Assembly: GCF_007858445.1 (NCBI RefSeq)
Contig: NZ_VIGV01000013.1
Location: 1 to 64,000, forward strand
Reading direction: 5' to 3'
Length of the DNA stretch: 64,000 nucleotides
From: Tsukamurella sputi
GTDB lineage: Bacteria > Actinomycetota > Actinomycetes > Mycobacteriales > Mycobacteriaceae
Under the pieces are notes generated by a model that worked only from the letters and a program-made list of their open reading frames with translations, had not been told where the DNA came from and made no database searches. The position numbers and the translations under genes are program-made. Below are positions 44,417 to 53,564 of this stretch, piece by piece. Position 1 is the first letter of the stretch. Every line of letters starts with the position of its first letter.

Positions 44417-45307
44417 TCATGCAGCCGCCCTCCCGCGGTCACGAAGGGCGGATCGCACTTGGCGGAGAAGGTCGTGAGCGCTTTCGGCGAGGATCTTCTT
44501 GGTGACGACGATGACTTCCCAGCCGTGATCGTGGCGCAGGGTGTTCCGCCGCGCCGCGTCGAGCGCCTGCTGATCGGGGTCGGCGTGGTCACGGCCGTCG
44601 TACTCGACGGCGACCTTGAACTCTTCGGAGCCCAGATCCAGGCGGTAGGAACCGCGGTCGATCGCGACCTGCGTCCGGAACATGGTGAGTCCGTCACGGT
44701 GCAGTAGGAGCCGGGTGACGGTCTCCGGAGGAGATTCCGCCCCACCGTCCGCCTCGGCGAGCACTGCGCGTACCCGCCGGGATCGGTGCAGGTGCGCGTG
44801 AGAATCGAGATAGTCGCCGACGTCGCGCACCGTCGTCACGGATCGTCCATCGTCGCGCACCCGGAGGCACTGGTCCGCTCCGACGACGGCATCGTCGCCG
44901 TCGGTGAATCGCGCGATGTCGACGAAAGTGCGAACGCCACTCGTCATCCTGATGCCGTGGACGACGAGCACGTCCTCGCGCGGCATCGTGCCCCCGCGGA
45001 TGACCACCCCCTGGCGACGGCGAGGGTTCGGCAGCCAGATCTCGACGGGGCGATCCGCACAGTAGGCGGCGCCGTGCAGCGCGGCCGCAGTCCACCCGCA
45101 GAAGACGGCGTCGGGGTACAGCAGGAGGACGGCGTCGAGTCGGTCGCGGAAGGTCACCGGCCGATCGGCGGGTATTCGGACACCGCGGATCACCTGCTGA
45201 TACTGCGCACGAACTTCGTACGGCGACAGCACCTGCACCAGTTGGCGCGTGCGGATCCCCATACCCATTGGACGCACCAGCGCGGTGAACGGATCCTCCG
45301 GCGACAT
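44417..45307 (-). CDS. DUF559 / AbiEi-like protein bracketed by palindromes
   Basis: A 296-residue protein of a type common in actinobacteria: an N-terminal region resembling AbiEi-type antitoxins (RTRQLVQVLSPYEVRAQYQQ; RGVRIPADRPVTFRDRLDAV; CGWTAAALHGA) and a C-terminal DUF559 nuclease-like fold (EEFKVAVEYDGRDHA; RRNTLRHDHGWEVIVVTKK). The spacing of Glu-Tyr-Asp-Gly-x-x-His and the late GWEVI strand resembles Vsr-like endonucleases. Function is not established. The ATG at 45307 lies inside palindrome B; an internal ATG at 45268 (MGMGIRTRQL) is an alternative that would put the palindrome in the leader. No partner gene is adjacent, so it is not a standard two-gene AbiE system. Confidence 0.65.
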   Translation of the reverse strand: MSPEDPFTALVRPMGMGIRTRQLVQVLSPYEVRAQYQQVIRGVRIPADRPVTFRDRLDAVLLLYPDAVFCGWTAAALHGAAYCADRPVEIWLPNPRRRQGVVIRGGTMPREDVLVVHGIRMTSGVRTFVDIARFTDGDDAVVGADQCLRVRDDGRSVTTVRDVGDYLDSHAHLHRSRRVRAVLAEADGGAESPPETVTRLLLHRDGLTMFRTQVAIDRGSYRLDLGSEEFKVAVEYDGRDHADPDQQALDAARRNTLRHDHGWEVIVVTKKILAESAHDLLRQVRSALRDRGRAAA

Positions 45308-45367
45308 CTTTTCAAGCGTTCTGCGACGACATGGCCCGGATCCGTCGCAGAACGCTTGAAAAGATGT
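45304..45367. repeat. 64-nt palindrome, copy B (overlapping the DUF559 gene start)
   Basis: Perfect 24-nt arms (ACATCTTTTCAAGCGTTCTG...) flank a 16-nt centre. Compared with copy A, changes such as TCGAA to TTCAA occur on both arms so pairing is kept. The ATG of the DUF559 gene (45305-45307) is the end of this repeat. Confidence 0.75.
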
Positions 45368-45374
45368 GCCGGAG

Positions 45375-46223
45375 CTAGAACCAGCGCTCCAGCACCCGGG
45401 CGACACCGTCGTCCAGGTTGGTGGCGGTCACCACGTTCGCGGCGCCGCGGGCGAGCGGGTGGGCGTTGCCCATGGCCACGCCCATGCTGGCCCAGCGGAG
45501 CATCTCGGCGTCATTGGGCATGTCGCCGAAGGCGGCGGTGCGGACGTCGTCGGTCAGCCCCAGGTGCTCGATCGCCAGCCGTATCCCCGTGGCCTTGGTG
45601 ACGCCGGGGACGTGGAACTCGATGAGCCCGTTGTTCGTGGCGTAGGTGACATCGGCCAGGCCGTTCAGGTGCGGCGCGATGCGGGCGTGCATCTCGTCGG
45701 AGGTCATCCCCGGCTGCCGGACCAGCAGTTTCACCGCCGGATGCGCGAGCACCTCGGCGTCGGCGGCGGTCACGGTGTCGGGCTCGAGCCAGGCGTGCTG
45801 GTACCCGGTGGATGCGGCGAACCGCGGCGTCGCGGAGTCGTGCTCACCCTGTGCTACCCGCTCCGCGGCGAAGCCCGCGCCGGGCAGGTACCGGCGGACG
45901 AGTTCGGCGACGGTCCCCAGCAGCTCCGGCGACATCAGCGCCGCCGAGACCACCCGGCCCGACCCGGTGTCGTAGAGCACCGCACCGTTCGCGCACACCG
46001 CGAGCGGCGCGAAGTCCAGCTGCGCGGCGATCGGGTCGACGGCGCGCGGCGGGCGCCCCGTGGCGAGCACGAAGTGTCCGCCGGCAGCGCGCACCGCGTT
46101 CACGGCGACGTGGGTGCGCAGCGTGAGCCGCTCGTGATCGTCGACGAGCGTGCCGTCGACGTCGCTCGCGACGAGCAGCGGCGCCGACCCGAGCTCGTCG
46201 AGGCCCGGGGCGCCGTCAGGCAC
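45375..46223 (-). CDS. Cof-type HAD hydrolase (Rv3813c-like)
   Basis: A 282-residue haloacid-dehalogenase-fold phosphatase of the Cof/IIB type. Motif I is VASDVDGTLVDD (nucleophile Asp), motif II LATGRPPRAV, the lysine motif is in GVTKATGI, and motif IV is GDMPNDAEML. These act on sugar phosphates or nucleotides such as FMN; the substrate is unknown. M. tuberculosis Rv3813c, a Cof-like hydrolase, occupies the same position. It overlaps the acyltransferase gene by 8 nt. The start is a GTG. Confidence 0.88.
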   Translation of the reverse strand: MPDGAPGLDELGSAPLLVASDVDGTLVDDHERLTLRTHVAVNAVRAAGGHFVLATGRPPRAVDPIAAQLDFAPLAVCANGAVLYDTGSGRVVSAALMSPELLGTVAELVRRYLPGAGFAAERVAQGEHDSATPRFAASTGYQHAWLEPDTVTAADAEVLAHPAVKLLVRQPGMTSDEMHARIAPHLNGLADVTYATNNGLIEFHVPGVTKATGIRLAIEHLGLTDDVRTAAFGDMPNDAEMLRWASMGVAMGNAHPLARGAANVVTATNLDDGVARVLERWF

Positions 46224-46980
46224 CGTCGGCCTGCCGGTCCTCCCGGGCGCGACGACGCTCGTCGAGATCGGCCGCGTCCATTGCGTCGGCCTCCTCCAGC
46301 GTGGGCGCGCTGCCGCCGAGGCGCGCGGGCACCCAGGGCTCGCCCTGCGGGTGCGGGCCGTACAGATCCTGCAGCTGCAGCAGCATGGCCTGCATCGACT
46401 CCTTGAGCCGCGCGGTCAGCTCGTCGGGCGGCCCGACGGGGTCGAGCGGATCGCACACGCCGATGAGGATGCGGAACTTGTTCCGGCCGAGCTTCTTGGG
46501 CAGGCCCTTGGTCCAGATCTGCTGGGCGCCCCACACCACGACGGGGACGATCGGCACGTTCGCCTCGATGGCCATGCGCGCGGCGCCGGACTTGAAGCCC
46601 TTGAGCTCGAAGCTGCGGCTGTGCGTGGCCTCGGGGTAGACACCCACGAGCTCGCCGGCCTTGAGCGCATCGACGGCCGCCTGGTACGCCGACGCGCCCG
46701 CCTCACGGTCGACGGGGATGTGCTTGAGCGCACGCATGATGGGCCCCGACTTGGAGTTGTCGAAGACCTCCTTCTTCGCCATGAAACGCACCTTGCGGCG
46801 ACCGGCCGCGTACGCGGGCTTCCCGGCGAAGGGGAAGTCCAGGTAGCCGGTGTGGTTGATGGCGACCACAGCCCCGCCCGAACGGGGGAACTTATGGAAG
46901 TCCACCTCGGTGAACTTGATGCCTTGGAAGGCCCACATACCGCGGGCAACTTCGAGAATCGTTCCGTAGACGGGTTCCAC
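46216..46980 (-). CDS. 1-Acylglycerol-3-phosphate acyltransferase-like (Rv3814c-Rv3816c group)
   Basis: A 254-residue PlsC-type acyltransferase. The catalytic motif is AINHTGYLDFPF (NH-x4-D), followed by RFMAKKEVF, the acceptor-site motif VGVYPEATHSR (PEGT-type with Ala for Gly) and VPIVPVVVWG. It would acylate lysophosphatidic acid or a related lipid. M. tuberculosis has three such genes at the same place; one copy is present here. The charged tail (ERRRAREDRQ) is dispensable in the family. It is probably co-transcribed with the overlapping HAD gene. The start is a GTG. Confidence 0.88.
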   Translation of the reverse strand: MEPVYGTILEVARGMWAFQGIKFTEVDFHKFPRSGGAVVAINHTGYLDFPFAGKPAYAAGRRKVRFMAKKEVFDNSKSGPIMRALKHIPVDREAGASAYQAAVDALKAGELVGVYPEATHSRSFELKGFKSGAARMAIEANVPIVPVVVWGAQQIWTKGLPKKLGRNKFRILIGVCDPLDPVGPPDELTARLKESMQAMLLQLQDLYGPHPQGEPWVPARLGGSAPTLEEADAMDAADLDERRRAREDRQADGA

Positions 46981-47081
46981 ACCGCCAGCGTAGCCGCGGA
47001 CCCGAGTCCGCGGTGTGTCAGCCGGGCGCTCGGGCGCCCATTAGGCTGTAGCGGTAACGAACACAGGCGAAAGGCTCCACT

Positions 47082-48671
47082 GTGCAGGTCACCAGCGTCG
47101 GGCACGCGGGTTTCCACGTCTCCACCGCCGCAGGCACCATCCTGTGTGATCCGTGGGTGAACCCCGCGTACTTCGCGTCGTGGTTCCCCTTCCCGGACAA
47201 CACGCAGCTGGACTGGAAGGCGCTCGGCGACGTCGACTACCTCTACGTCTCCCACCTGCACCGGGACCACTTCGACGCGCGCAACCTCGCGGAGAACGTC
47301 AGCAAGGACGCCACCGTCCTGCTGCCCGACTACCCCGTGCCGGACCTGCGGCGCGAGCTGGAGAAGCTGGGCTTCACGAAGTTCTTCGAGACGCAGGACT
47401 CGGTGAAGCACACGATCAGCGGCCCCAAGGGCGACCTGGACGTGATGATCATCGCGCTGCGCGCCCCCGCCGACGGCCCCATCGGCGACTCGGGCCTCGT
47501 CGTCTCCGACGGTGAGACGGTGCTGTTCAACATGAACGACGCCCGCCCCGTCGACATGGAGGTGCTCGACGAGTTCGGCGGCGTCGACGTGCACCTGCTG
47601 CAGTACTCGGGCGCCATCTGGTACCCGATGGTCTACGACATGCCGAAGGGCTCCAAGCGCCGCTTCGCCGAGCAGAAGCGCCAGCGCGGCATGGACCGCG
47701 CCCGCAGCTACGTCGACCAGGTGGCCGGCACCTGGGTCGTGCCGTCGGCGGGCCCGCCCGCCTTCCTCGACCCCGAGCTGCGCTACCTCAACGACGAGAG
47801 CCGGGTGGACCGCGAGACGATCGGCGGCGACCCGTCGAACATCTTCCCGGACCAGATCACCTTCCTCGAGGAGATGCGCAAGAACGGCAACGACGGGGGC
47901 CTGCTGATGATCCCCGGCACCGTCGGCGAGTTCCGCGGCAAGGAGCTCGTCTCGCTCACGCACCCGGTCCCCGAGGCCGAGGTGATGGACATCTTCGAGA
48001 ACAAGACGGCCTACCTGGACGCCTTCGCGGAGCGGCAGGCCCCGGTCCTGGAGGCCGAGAAGGCCACCTGGGCCAAGGACGACGGTGCGCCGCTCCTCCC
48101 CGCCCTCAAGGCCAAGTTCGAGCCGATCATGCAGGCGTCCGCGCTGATCAGCGATGGTATCGGCTATCCGGTCGGGCTGGAGATGGCCTCGGCCGACGGC
48201 TCCGTGGAGACCGTGGTGCTCGACTTCCCGCAGCGCATCGTGCGCGCGCCGCAGGAGGGCGACGGCAAGTACCGGTACGGCTTCCGCATCGCCGCCGAGC
48301 TGGTGCGCACCGTGCTGCGCGACGACGAGCCGGACTGGGTGAACACGATCTTCCTGTCGACGCGCTTCACCACGTGGCGCATCGGCGGGTACAACGAGTT
48401 CCTCTACACCTTCTTCAAGTGCCTCACGGACGAGCGGATCGCCTACGCCGACGGCTGGTTCTCCGAGGCGCACGACGACACCGCATCCACCGAGCTGGAC
48501 GGCTGGGAGGTGCAGCGCCGCTGCCCGCACCTCAAGGCGGACCTGTCGAAGTTCGGCGTGGTCGACGGCGGCAAGCTCACCTGCAACCTGCACGGCTGGC
48601 AGTGGGATCTCGAGTCGGGCCGCTGCCTGACGTCGAGCGGCCACGAGCTGCGAGCGAAGAAGCTGTCGTGA
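47082..48671 (+). CDS. Metallo-beta-lactamase-fold / Rieske protein (Rv3818-like)
   Basis: A 529-residue two-domain protein. The N-terminal metallo-beta-lactamase fold shows GHAGFHV, CDPWVNPAYF and the metal motif SHLHRDHFD (about residues 57-65). The C-terminal end is a Rieske [2Fe-2S] site: RRCPHLKADL and CNLHGWQW, giving Cys-x-His and Cys-x2-His ligands. M. tuberculosis Rv3818 has this same layout. The combination recalls CMP-N-acetylneuraminate hydroxylase, which also joins a Rieske centre and a metallo-beta-lactamase-like fold, but sialic acid is not expected here. Redox or hydroxylase function on an unknown (perhaps lipid) substrate is inferred. It begins with GTG and overlaps the next gene by GTGA. 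Confidence 0.85.
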   Translation: MQVTSVGHAGFHVSTAAGTILCDPWVNPAYFASWFPFPDNTQLDWKALGDVDYLYVSHLHRDHFDARNLAENVSKDATVLLPDYPVPDLRRELEKLGFTKFFETQDSVKHTISGPKGDLDVMIIALRAPADGPIGDSGLVVSDGETVLFNMNDARPVDMEVLDEFGGVDVHLLQYSGAIWYPMVYDMPKGSKRRFAEQKRQRGMDRARSYVDQVAGTWVVPSAGPPAFLDPELRYLNDESRVDRETIGGDPSNIFPDQITFLEEMRKNGNDGGLLMIPGTVGEFRGKELVSLTHPVPEAEVMDIFENKTAYLDAFAERQAPVLEAEKATWAKDDGAPLLPALKAKFEPIMQASALISDGIGYPVGLEMASADGSVETVVLDFPQRIVRAPQEGDGKYRYGFRIAAELVRTVLRDDEPDWVNTIFLSTRFTTWRIGGYNEFLYTFFKCLTDERIAYADGWFSEAHDDTASTELDGWEVQRRCPHLKADLSKFGVVDGGKLTCNLHGWQWDLESGRCLTSSGHELRAKKLS

Positions 48672-50236
48672 GCGGGCCACGGCGTCCGCGCAACAACCGG
48701 CAGCGCGTCGAGGACTACTACGGCGTGCACGACACGGGCATGGGTTCGCGTCCGGCGCCCGCCGCACCGCCCGCTCCCCCGACGGTGCCCCCGGCCGGTG
48801 CGCCGCAGGGCCCGCCTCCGGGGCAGGCTCCGCAGGGAGCGGCGCCGCAGGCTCCGCGCCGGCCGCGGGTGATCCCGCCGCCCGAGGTGCAGGTCGCGGC
48901 GAAGGAGGCCGCCCGGGCCGCTGCCGGCGCGCCGCCGGCCGCCCCGGGCACTCCGGGCCCGGGATCGTCGGACCCGCTGGCCGGCCTCGCGGCACCGTCG
49001 TTCCCGCAGCCCGGCAGCCCCGCACCCGACGCGCCGCGGACCAAGCCCGATCCCCTGACCGACCCGCTGACCTCGGAGACCTTCCAGGGGGTGCAGCCCG
49101 CGTCGGACACGTTCGAGGCGGGTGTGGTCGGCGGGTTCGGCTACAGCGCGTCGACGGGGCCGCAGACCGCGTCGAACACGTCCGCCACCGCCTTCGACGG
49201 CGGCGTCGACCAGTTCGCGCCGCCGCGCTTCGAGCCGCGCGCCGAGGGCCGCACGGAGGACCTGTGGTCCGATGCCGCACCGCAGTCGGCGCATGCGGAC
49301 GGTGAGACGCTGGAGGCGACGTTCGCGGAGCATCACGAGCCGGCGACCGAGACGCTGGACGAGCCCGACGAGTCGTACATCGATGTCGAGGTGGTGGACG
49401 TCGAGGCGCACGCGGCCCCGACGGCCGAGACGGCAGCGCCCGAGCCGGCGACCGACGTGCCCTTCGACGTGCCGGCCGACGAGCCCATCGAGGTCCCGGC
49501 GCAGCAGTCCGCCGACGAGATCCTGGCGGAGCACGCCGAGGAGGACGGCGAGGATAACGGCGAGGCCCGGGACGTCGCCGCCGAGAACGCTGAAGCGACC
49601 GCGGAGACGACCGCGGCGGTCGCCGCCGACGCACCGTCGGCCGGGGATCTCGCCACCGAGACCGCCCCGGAGACCGCCACCGCGGCATCCGTCGCCGACG
49701 CGCCCGTCTCGGAAGCACCCACCGAGCAGGCCGCGCCGACCCTGCCGGAGCCTCTCGCCATCGACCCGTTCCCGTACACGCAGATCGATGAGACCTACGT
49801 CGACGCGGAGACGTTGCAGAATCTCCAGAACGCGCAGTCTCCGCACGAAGGGAAGGAACCCGGCGACATGACCGAATTCAACGAGTCCCTGAACGAAGCC
49901 ATGAACATCGACGGTGCGCTGGGCGTCGCGCTCGTCGACGCGCAGAGCGGCATGGCGCTCGCGACGGCCGGCGATCCCGCCGACTTCAACCTCGAGATCG
50001 CGGCGGCAGGGAATTCGGCGCTGGTGCAGGCCATGGGCCGCACCCTCGGCGATCTGGACCTCGACGATCACATCGAGGACATCCTGATCACCCTGGGCTC
50101 GCAGTACCAGATCGTGCGCCCGATCAATCAGGGTTCCGACGATCTGTTCCTCTACCTGGTCCTCGACCGTTCGCGTGCCAACCTCGCGATGGCCCGCTTC
50201 CGCCTCACCAAGCTCGCGGAGCAGATCGAGGTCTGA
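48668..50236 (+). CDS. Long disordered protein with C-terminal roadblock/LC7 domain
   Basis: A 522-residue protein. Residues 1-400 are low-complexity: a basic start, a Pro/Ala/Gly-rich part, then a strongly acidic Glu/Ala/Thr part. From about residue 401 (MTEFNESLNEAMNIDGALGV) there is a roadblock/LC7 (MglB-like) domain: VALVDAQSGMALATAG, AAAGNSALVQAM, DHIEDILITLGSQYQIVRPI and FLYLVLDRSRANLAMARFRL. Such domains regulate small GTPases or act as scaffolds. An internal ATG at 49868 with an upstream AAGGA could also start the domain alone. The GTG at 48668 overlaps the Rieske gene stop, so the two proteins are coupled. No GTPase gene is adjacent. Confidence 0.75.
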   Translation: MSGPRRPRNNRQRVEDYYGVHDTGMGSRPAPAAPPAPPTVPPAGAPQGPPPGQAPQGAAPQAPRRPRVIPPPEVQVAAKEAARAAAGAPPAAPGTPGPGSSDPLAGLAAPSFPQPGSPAPDAPRTKPDPLTDPLTSETFQGVQPASDTFEAGVVGGFGYSASTGPQTASNTSATAFDGGVDQFAPPRFEPRAEGRTEDLWSDAAPQSAHADGETLEATFAEHHEPATETLDEPDESYIDVEVVDVEAHAAPTAETAAPEPATDVPFDVPADEPIEVPAQQSADEILAEHAEEDGEDNGEARDVAAENAEATAETTAAVAADAPSAGDLATETAPETATAASVADAPVSEAPTEQAAPTLPEPLAIDPFPYTQIDETYVDAETLQNLQNAQSPHEGKEPGDMTEFNESLNEAMNIDGALGVALVDAQSGMALATAGDPADFNLEIAAAGNSALVQAMGRTLGDLDLDDHIEDILITLGSQYQIVRPINQGSDDLFLYLVLDRSRANLAMARFRLTKLAEQIEV

Positions 50237-51121
50237 TCAGGCTGCTCGGGCACCCTCGTCGAGTCGCGTGCGGCCGAGGGGGTCGAGCCCCAGGGCGAGG
50301 CGGGCGCGCAGGTCGACGAGGTGGCCGCGGTAGAGCAGGCTCGCGGGGTAGAAGCGGTCGGCCACGCGCACCACACGCATGAGGAGTTCGAGGCGGCGCT
50401 GCTCGGCGTCCGACCAGGTCCAGCCCATCGCCTCGCGGATGCGCGGATGGACCGTGCCGCGGGTGAAGAACCGGAACGGTCGGCCCAGCAGCCCGGCGAG
50501 GACCACGCCGACGGGCCCCATCGGCTCCTTGATGAAGTCGAGCGTCGCGAGGTCCTCGAGGTAGTCACGCACGGGCTGCGCGATCGCGACGTCGTCGAGC
50601 GAGGACTCCCAGTACGCGGTGAACTCGGCCCAGGTGGCCGGCCACTCCTCGGCGGTCAGGTTCACGCCGGTGGCCAGCGTGACGGCGTCGGCGGTCAGGC
50701 GGTCGAGGGTCGGCTCGTCCAGCGCCCCGTAGAGCAGCTGGTACTGGTCGATGTAGTAGTAGAACAGGCACGCGGCCACCCAGAGCTGCAGCTTGCGGGC
50801 GTTGCCGCTGTACCGGACCGGGCTCTTCTCGGTGGAGTGGACGTGCGCGTGCACCGCCGCGATCGCCCGACGGTACGCCGACCGGTCCCGCTCGGAGCCG
50901 TACAGCGCGACGGCGAGGTACTGCGTCGTCGTCCGCGCCCGCTTGAACGGCCGGTCGACGACCCTTCCCGAGGCCACCCGGCTCTCCTGCACGCCGTGCC
51001 CGACGCCGGGGATCGCCAGCTGCATCACCACGTTGGCAGCGTTGTTCGACAGTCCGGCCAGGGTCACGAGATCGTCCAGGGTCTCCGGCGTCCGCCGCCG
51101 CATGCGATAGAAATCAGTCAT
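50237..51121 (-). CDS. DUF2236 / MpaB-Lcp-type oxygenase-like protein
   Basis: A 294-residue protein of the DUF2236 family, which includes MpaB-type and latex-clearing (Lcp) heme oxygenases. Visible family features are RAIAAVHAHVHS near residue 110, YSGNARKLQLWVAACLFYYY, and a helical C-terminus (AMGWTWSDAEQRRLELLMR). The histidines in VHAHVHS are plausible heme ligands. Actual substrate unknown. The ATG at 51121 was chosen because upstream residues of a longer frame are not family-like. It abuts the end of the roadblock gene convergently. Confidence 0.7.
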   Translation of the reverse strand: MTDFYRMRRRTPETLDDLVTLAGLSNNAANVVMQLAIPGVGHGVQESRVASGRVVDRPFKRARTTTQYLAVALYGSERDRSAYRRAIAAVHAHVHSTEKSPVRYSGNARKLQLWVAACLFYYYIDQYQLLYGALDEPTLDRLTADAVTLATGVNLTAEEWPATWAEFTAYWESSLDDVAIAQPVRDYLEDLATLDFIKEPMGPVGVVLAGLLGRPFRFFTRGTVHPRIREAMGWTWSDAEQRRLELLMRVVRVADRFYPASLLYRGHLVDLRARLALGLDPLGRTRLDEGARAA

Positions 51122-51216
51122 GAACCTATCGTGAACCACGTCACACGCGATCGCAAGAGTTTGTGAACATTCATTCACATCAAGCTGCCGTCGGTGCCGC
51201 CGATGTGCGGCCATTC

Positions 51217-52470
51217 CTACGGCCGGAGCACATCCGTGCCGATGAACGGCTGCAGCGCTGCGGGGACGCGCACGGATCCGTCGGGCTGCTGGTGGTTCTC
51301 CCAGATCGCGACGAGCCAGCGCGTGGTGGCCAGGGTGCCGTTGAGGGTCGCGGCGATCTGCGGCCGGCCGTCCTCGTCGCGGTAGCGGATACCGAGCCGC
51401 CGCGCCTGGAAGGTGGTGCAGTTCGAGGTCGACGTGAGTTCGCGGTAGCGGCCCTGCGACGGCACCCAGGCCTCACTGTCGAACTTGCGCGCCGCCGACG
51501 AACCGAGGTCGCCCGCCGCGACGTCGATCACCCGGTAGGGCACCTCGACGGCCGCGAGCATCTCCTTCTCCCAGTTCAGGAGGCGCTGGTGCTCGGCCTC
51601 CGCGTCCTCCGGCTTGCAGTAGACGAACATCTCGATCTTGTCGAACTGGTGCACGCGGATGATGCCGCGGGTGTCCTTGCCGTACGAGCCGGCCTCGCGC
51701 CGGAAGCAGCTCGACTGCGCGGCGTAGCGGACGGGACCGTTCGACAGGTCGAGGATCTCGTCCATGTGGTAGCCGGCCAGGGGCACCTCCGAGGTGCCCA
51801 CGAGGTACAGGTCGTCGGCCTCGAGGCGGTAGATCTCGTCGGCGTGCGCGCCGAGGAAGCCGGTGCCCGCCATGACCTCGGGCTTGACCAGCACGGGCGG
51901 GATCATCAGTGTGAAGCCGTTCGCCACGGCCTTCTGCACGGCGAGCTGCAGCAGAGCCATCTGGAACAGCGCGCCGTGGCCCTTCATGAAGTAGAACCGC
52001 GAGCCCGATACCTTCGCACCACGCTCCATGTCGAGCAGGCCGAGCCCCTCGGCGAGCTCCAGGTGGTCCTTGGGGTTCTCGATCTCCGGGATCTCGCCCA
52101 CGTGCTCGAGGACGACGAAGTCGTCCTCGCCGCCGGCCGGCACACCGTCGATGATGACATTGCCGATCTTGCGCGCCACCTCGTCGAAGACCTCGTCGGC
52201 GCGGGCCTGGGCGGCCTCGGCCTCCTTGACCTTCGCGGCCAGCTCGGCGGCCGCGGCCACCAGGGCCTTGCGGTCCTCGGGCGCCGCCTTGCCGATCGAC
52301 TTCGACGATGCCTTGTGCTCGGCCCGCAGGGTGTCGGCCGCCAGGACCGCAGCCCGACGGTCCGCGTCCGCGGACAGCAGGGCGTCGACCAGCGCCGGGT
52401 CCTCTCCACGGGAGCGCTGCGAGGCGCGCACACGGTCGGGGTTCTCGCGTACCAGCTTGACGTCGATCAC
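51217..52470 (-). CDS. serS: Seryl-tRNA synthetase
   Basis: A 417-residue class II synthetase that charges tRNA-Ser. The N-terminal coiled-coil tRNA-binding arm spans about 30-110 (many Ala/Glu/Lys/Arg residues). Motif 2 is [20 protein letters not shown], followed by [11 protein letters not shown], and motif 3 is in [18 protein letters not shown]. It starts with GTG at 52470 and is divergent from the septum-formation gene, as in M. tuberculosis Rv3834c-Rv3835. Confidence 0.96.
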   Translation of the reverse strand: MIDVKLVRENPDRVRASQRSRGEDPALVDALLSADADRRAAVLAADTLRAEHKASSKSIGKAAPEDRKALVAAAAELAAKVKEAEAAQARADEVFDEVARKIGNVIIDGVPAGGEDDFVVLEHVGEIPEIENPKDHLELAEGLGLLDMERGAKVSGSRFYFMKGHGALFQMALLQLAVQKAVANGFTLMIPPVLVKPEVMAGTGFLGAHADEIYRLEADDLYLVGTSEVPLAGYHMDEILDLSNGPVRYAAQSSCFRREAGSYGKDTRGIIRVHQFDKIEMFVYCKPEDAEAEHQRLLNWEKEMLAAVEVPYRVIDVAAGDLGSSAARKFDSEAWVPSQGRYRELTSTSNCTTFQARRLGIRYRDEDGRPQIAATLNGTLATTRWLVAIWENHQQPDGSVRVPAALQPFIGTDVLRP

Positions 52471-52556
52471 CCGACCAGCCTATTACGGCACCGTCGCGCC
52501 ACCCCAATCGATATCCGCGCGCCCGTCGCAGCCCGGGCCAGGCATGATGGGAGGTG

Positions 52557-53561
52557 ATGGCCGATGACACCGATACCCAGCCCGCGCCCGCCGAGAAGAC
52601 CGGCCGCGCCGGAGCCCTGCCCGTGCGCGTCGTTCTGGCCGCGGTGATCGTGGGTGCGCTCGCGATCGGCGCGGGCCTGTACTTCACCGGCGCCTTCGAG
52701 CCCAAGAACGAGGAGAAGGCGCCCCGGCTCGCGGCCGCGGGCACCACGCTCGCCCGCTCCAAGCCCGGAACCTGCCTGACCTGGGACAAGGACCCCACGG
52801 TCATGGCCCCCGTCGACTGCCTCCAGCCGCACAAGTTCGAGGTGGCCGGCGAGCCGGCGCGCACCCTGCCGGAGAACGCGCCCTATCCCTCCCAATCGGT
52901 GATCGAGGCGCAGCGCGATCAGCTCTGCCCGCCGGTCGTCACGGAGTACCTCGGTACCCGGCTCGATCCGAAGGGCCGGTTCCAGATGGGTCTGCTCGCG
53001 CCCGGCGAGAAGGCCTGGGAGTCCGGCGATCGGACGATGCGCTGCGGCATCCAGGTGTCCGACGGGGCCGGCGAGCCGCAGGAGGTCCAGGGCAGGGTCG
53101 TGAACCAGGACAAGTCGCTGACCTGGCCGCCGGGCACCTGCATCGGCCTCGACAACCGCGGGCAGTTCACCGGCCCCGTCGGCTGCGCGCAGCCGCACGG
53201 CATCGAGGTGACCGCCGTGATCGACATGCGCCAGGCCTTCCCCGACGCCTCGTGGCCCACCGAGCGGCAGCAGAAGGACTACCTGGAGCGGATCTGCCCG
53301 TCGCGGACGACGGGGTGGTTCGGCTCGCAGGACGGATTCCGCAAGTCCGGTCTGCAACTGGCGTGGAACACGCTCTCGCAGCCGTCCTGGACCGCGGGCT
53401 CGCGATCGGTGATCTGCTTCCTCGCCTCGTCGAAGGACGGGCGGACGTTCACCCCGATCACCGGCTCCGCGAAGTCCCCCGACCTGCTCATCGACGGCAA
53501 GAAGCCCGTCATGCCGACCCTGCCCGGCGCGCCCGCCCCGGCTCCCACTCCCGGCCGGTAA
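52557..53561 (+). CDS. Septum formation family membrane protein (Rv3835-like)
   Basis: A 334-residue protein with a short charged cytoplasmic start, one membrane helix (about 22-45, VVLAAVIVGALAIGAGLYF) and an extracytoplasmic region holding two related modules with paired cysteines (GTCLTWDKD...VDCLQPHKFEV and GTCIGLDNRG...VGCAQPHGIEV). This is the septum-formation (Septum_form) architecture. The C-terminus is Pro-rich. Known members are linked to cell division in actinobacteria; the biochemical role is unknown. A GTG at 52554 is an equally possible start. Confidence 0.82.
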   Translation: MADDTDTQPAPAEKTGRAGALPVRVVLAAVIVGALAIGAGLYFTGAFEPKNEEKAPRLAAAGTTLARSKPGTCLTWDKDPTVMAPVDCLQPHKFEVAGEPARTLPENAPYPSQSVIEAQRDQLCPPVVTEYLGTRLDPKGRFQMGLLAPGEKAWESGDRTMRCGIQVSDGAGEPQEVQGRVVNQDKSLTWPPGTCIGLDNRGQFTGPVGCAQPHGIEVTAVIDMRQAFPDASWPTERQQKDYLERICPSRTTGWFGSQDGFRKSGLQLAWNTLSQPSWTAGSRSVICFLASSKDGRTFTPITGSAKSPDLLIDGKKPVMPTLPGAPAPAPTPGR

Positions 53562-53564
53562 GCC

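Noticed and set aside
46416-49718. 1100-codon minus-strand frame across several genes
   Set aside because: It spans the acyltransferase, Rieske and roadblock genes in the wrong frame or strand, with Arg/Pro/Val-rich sequence and no family resemblance.
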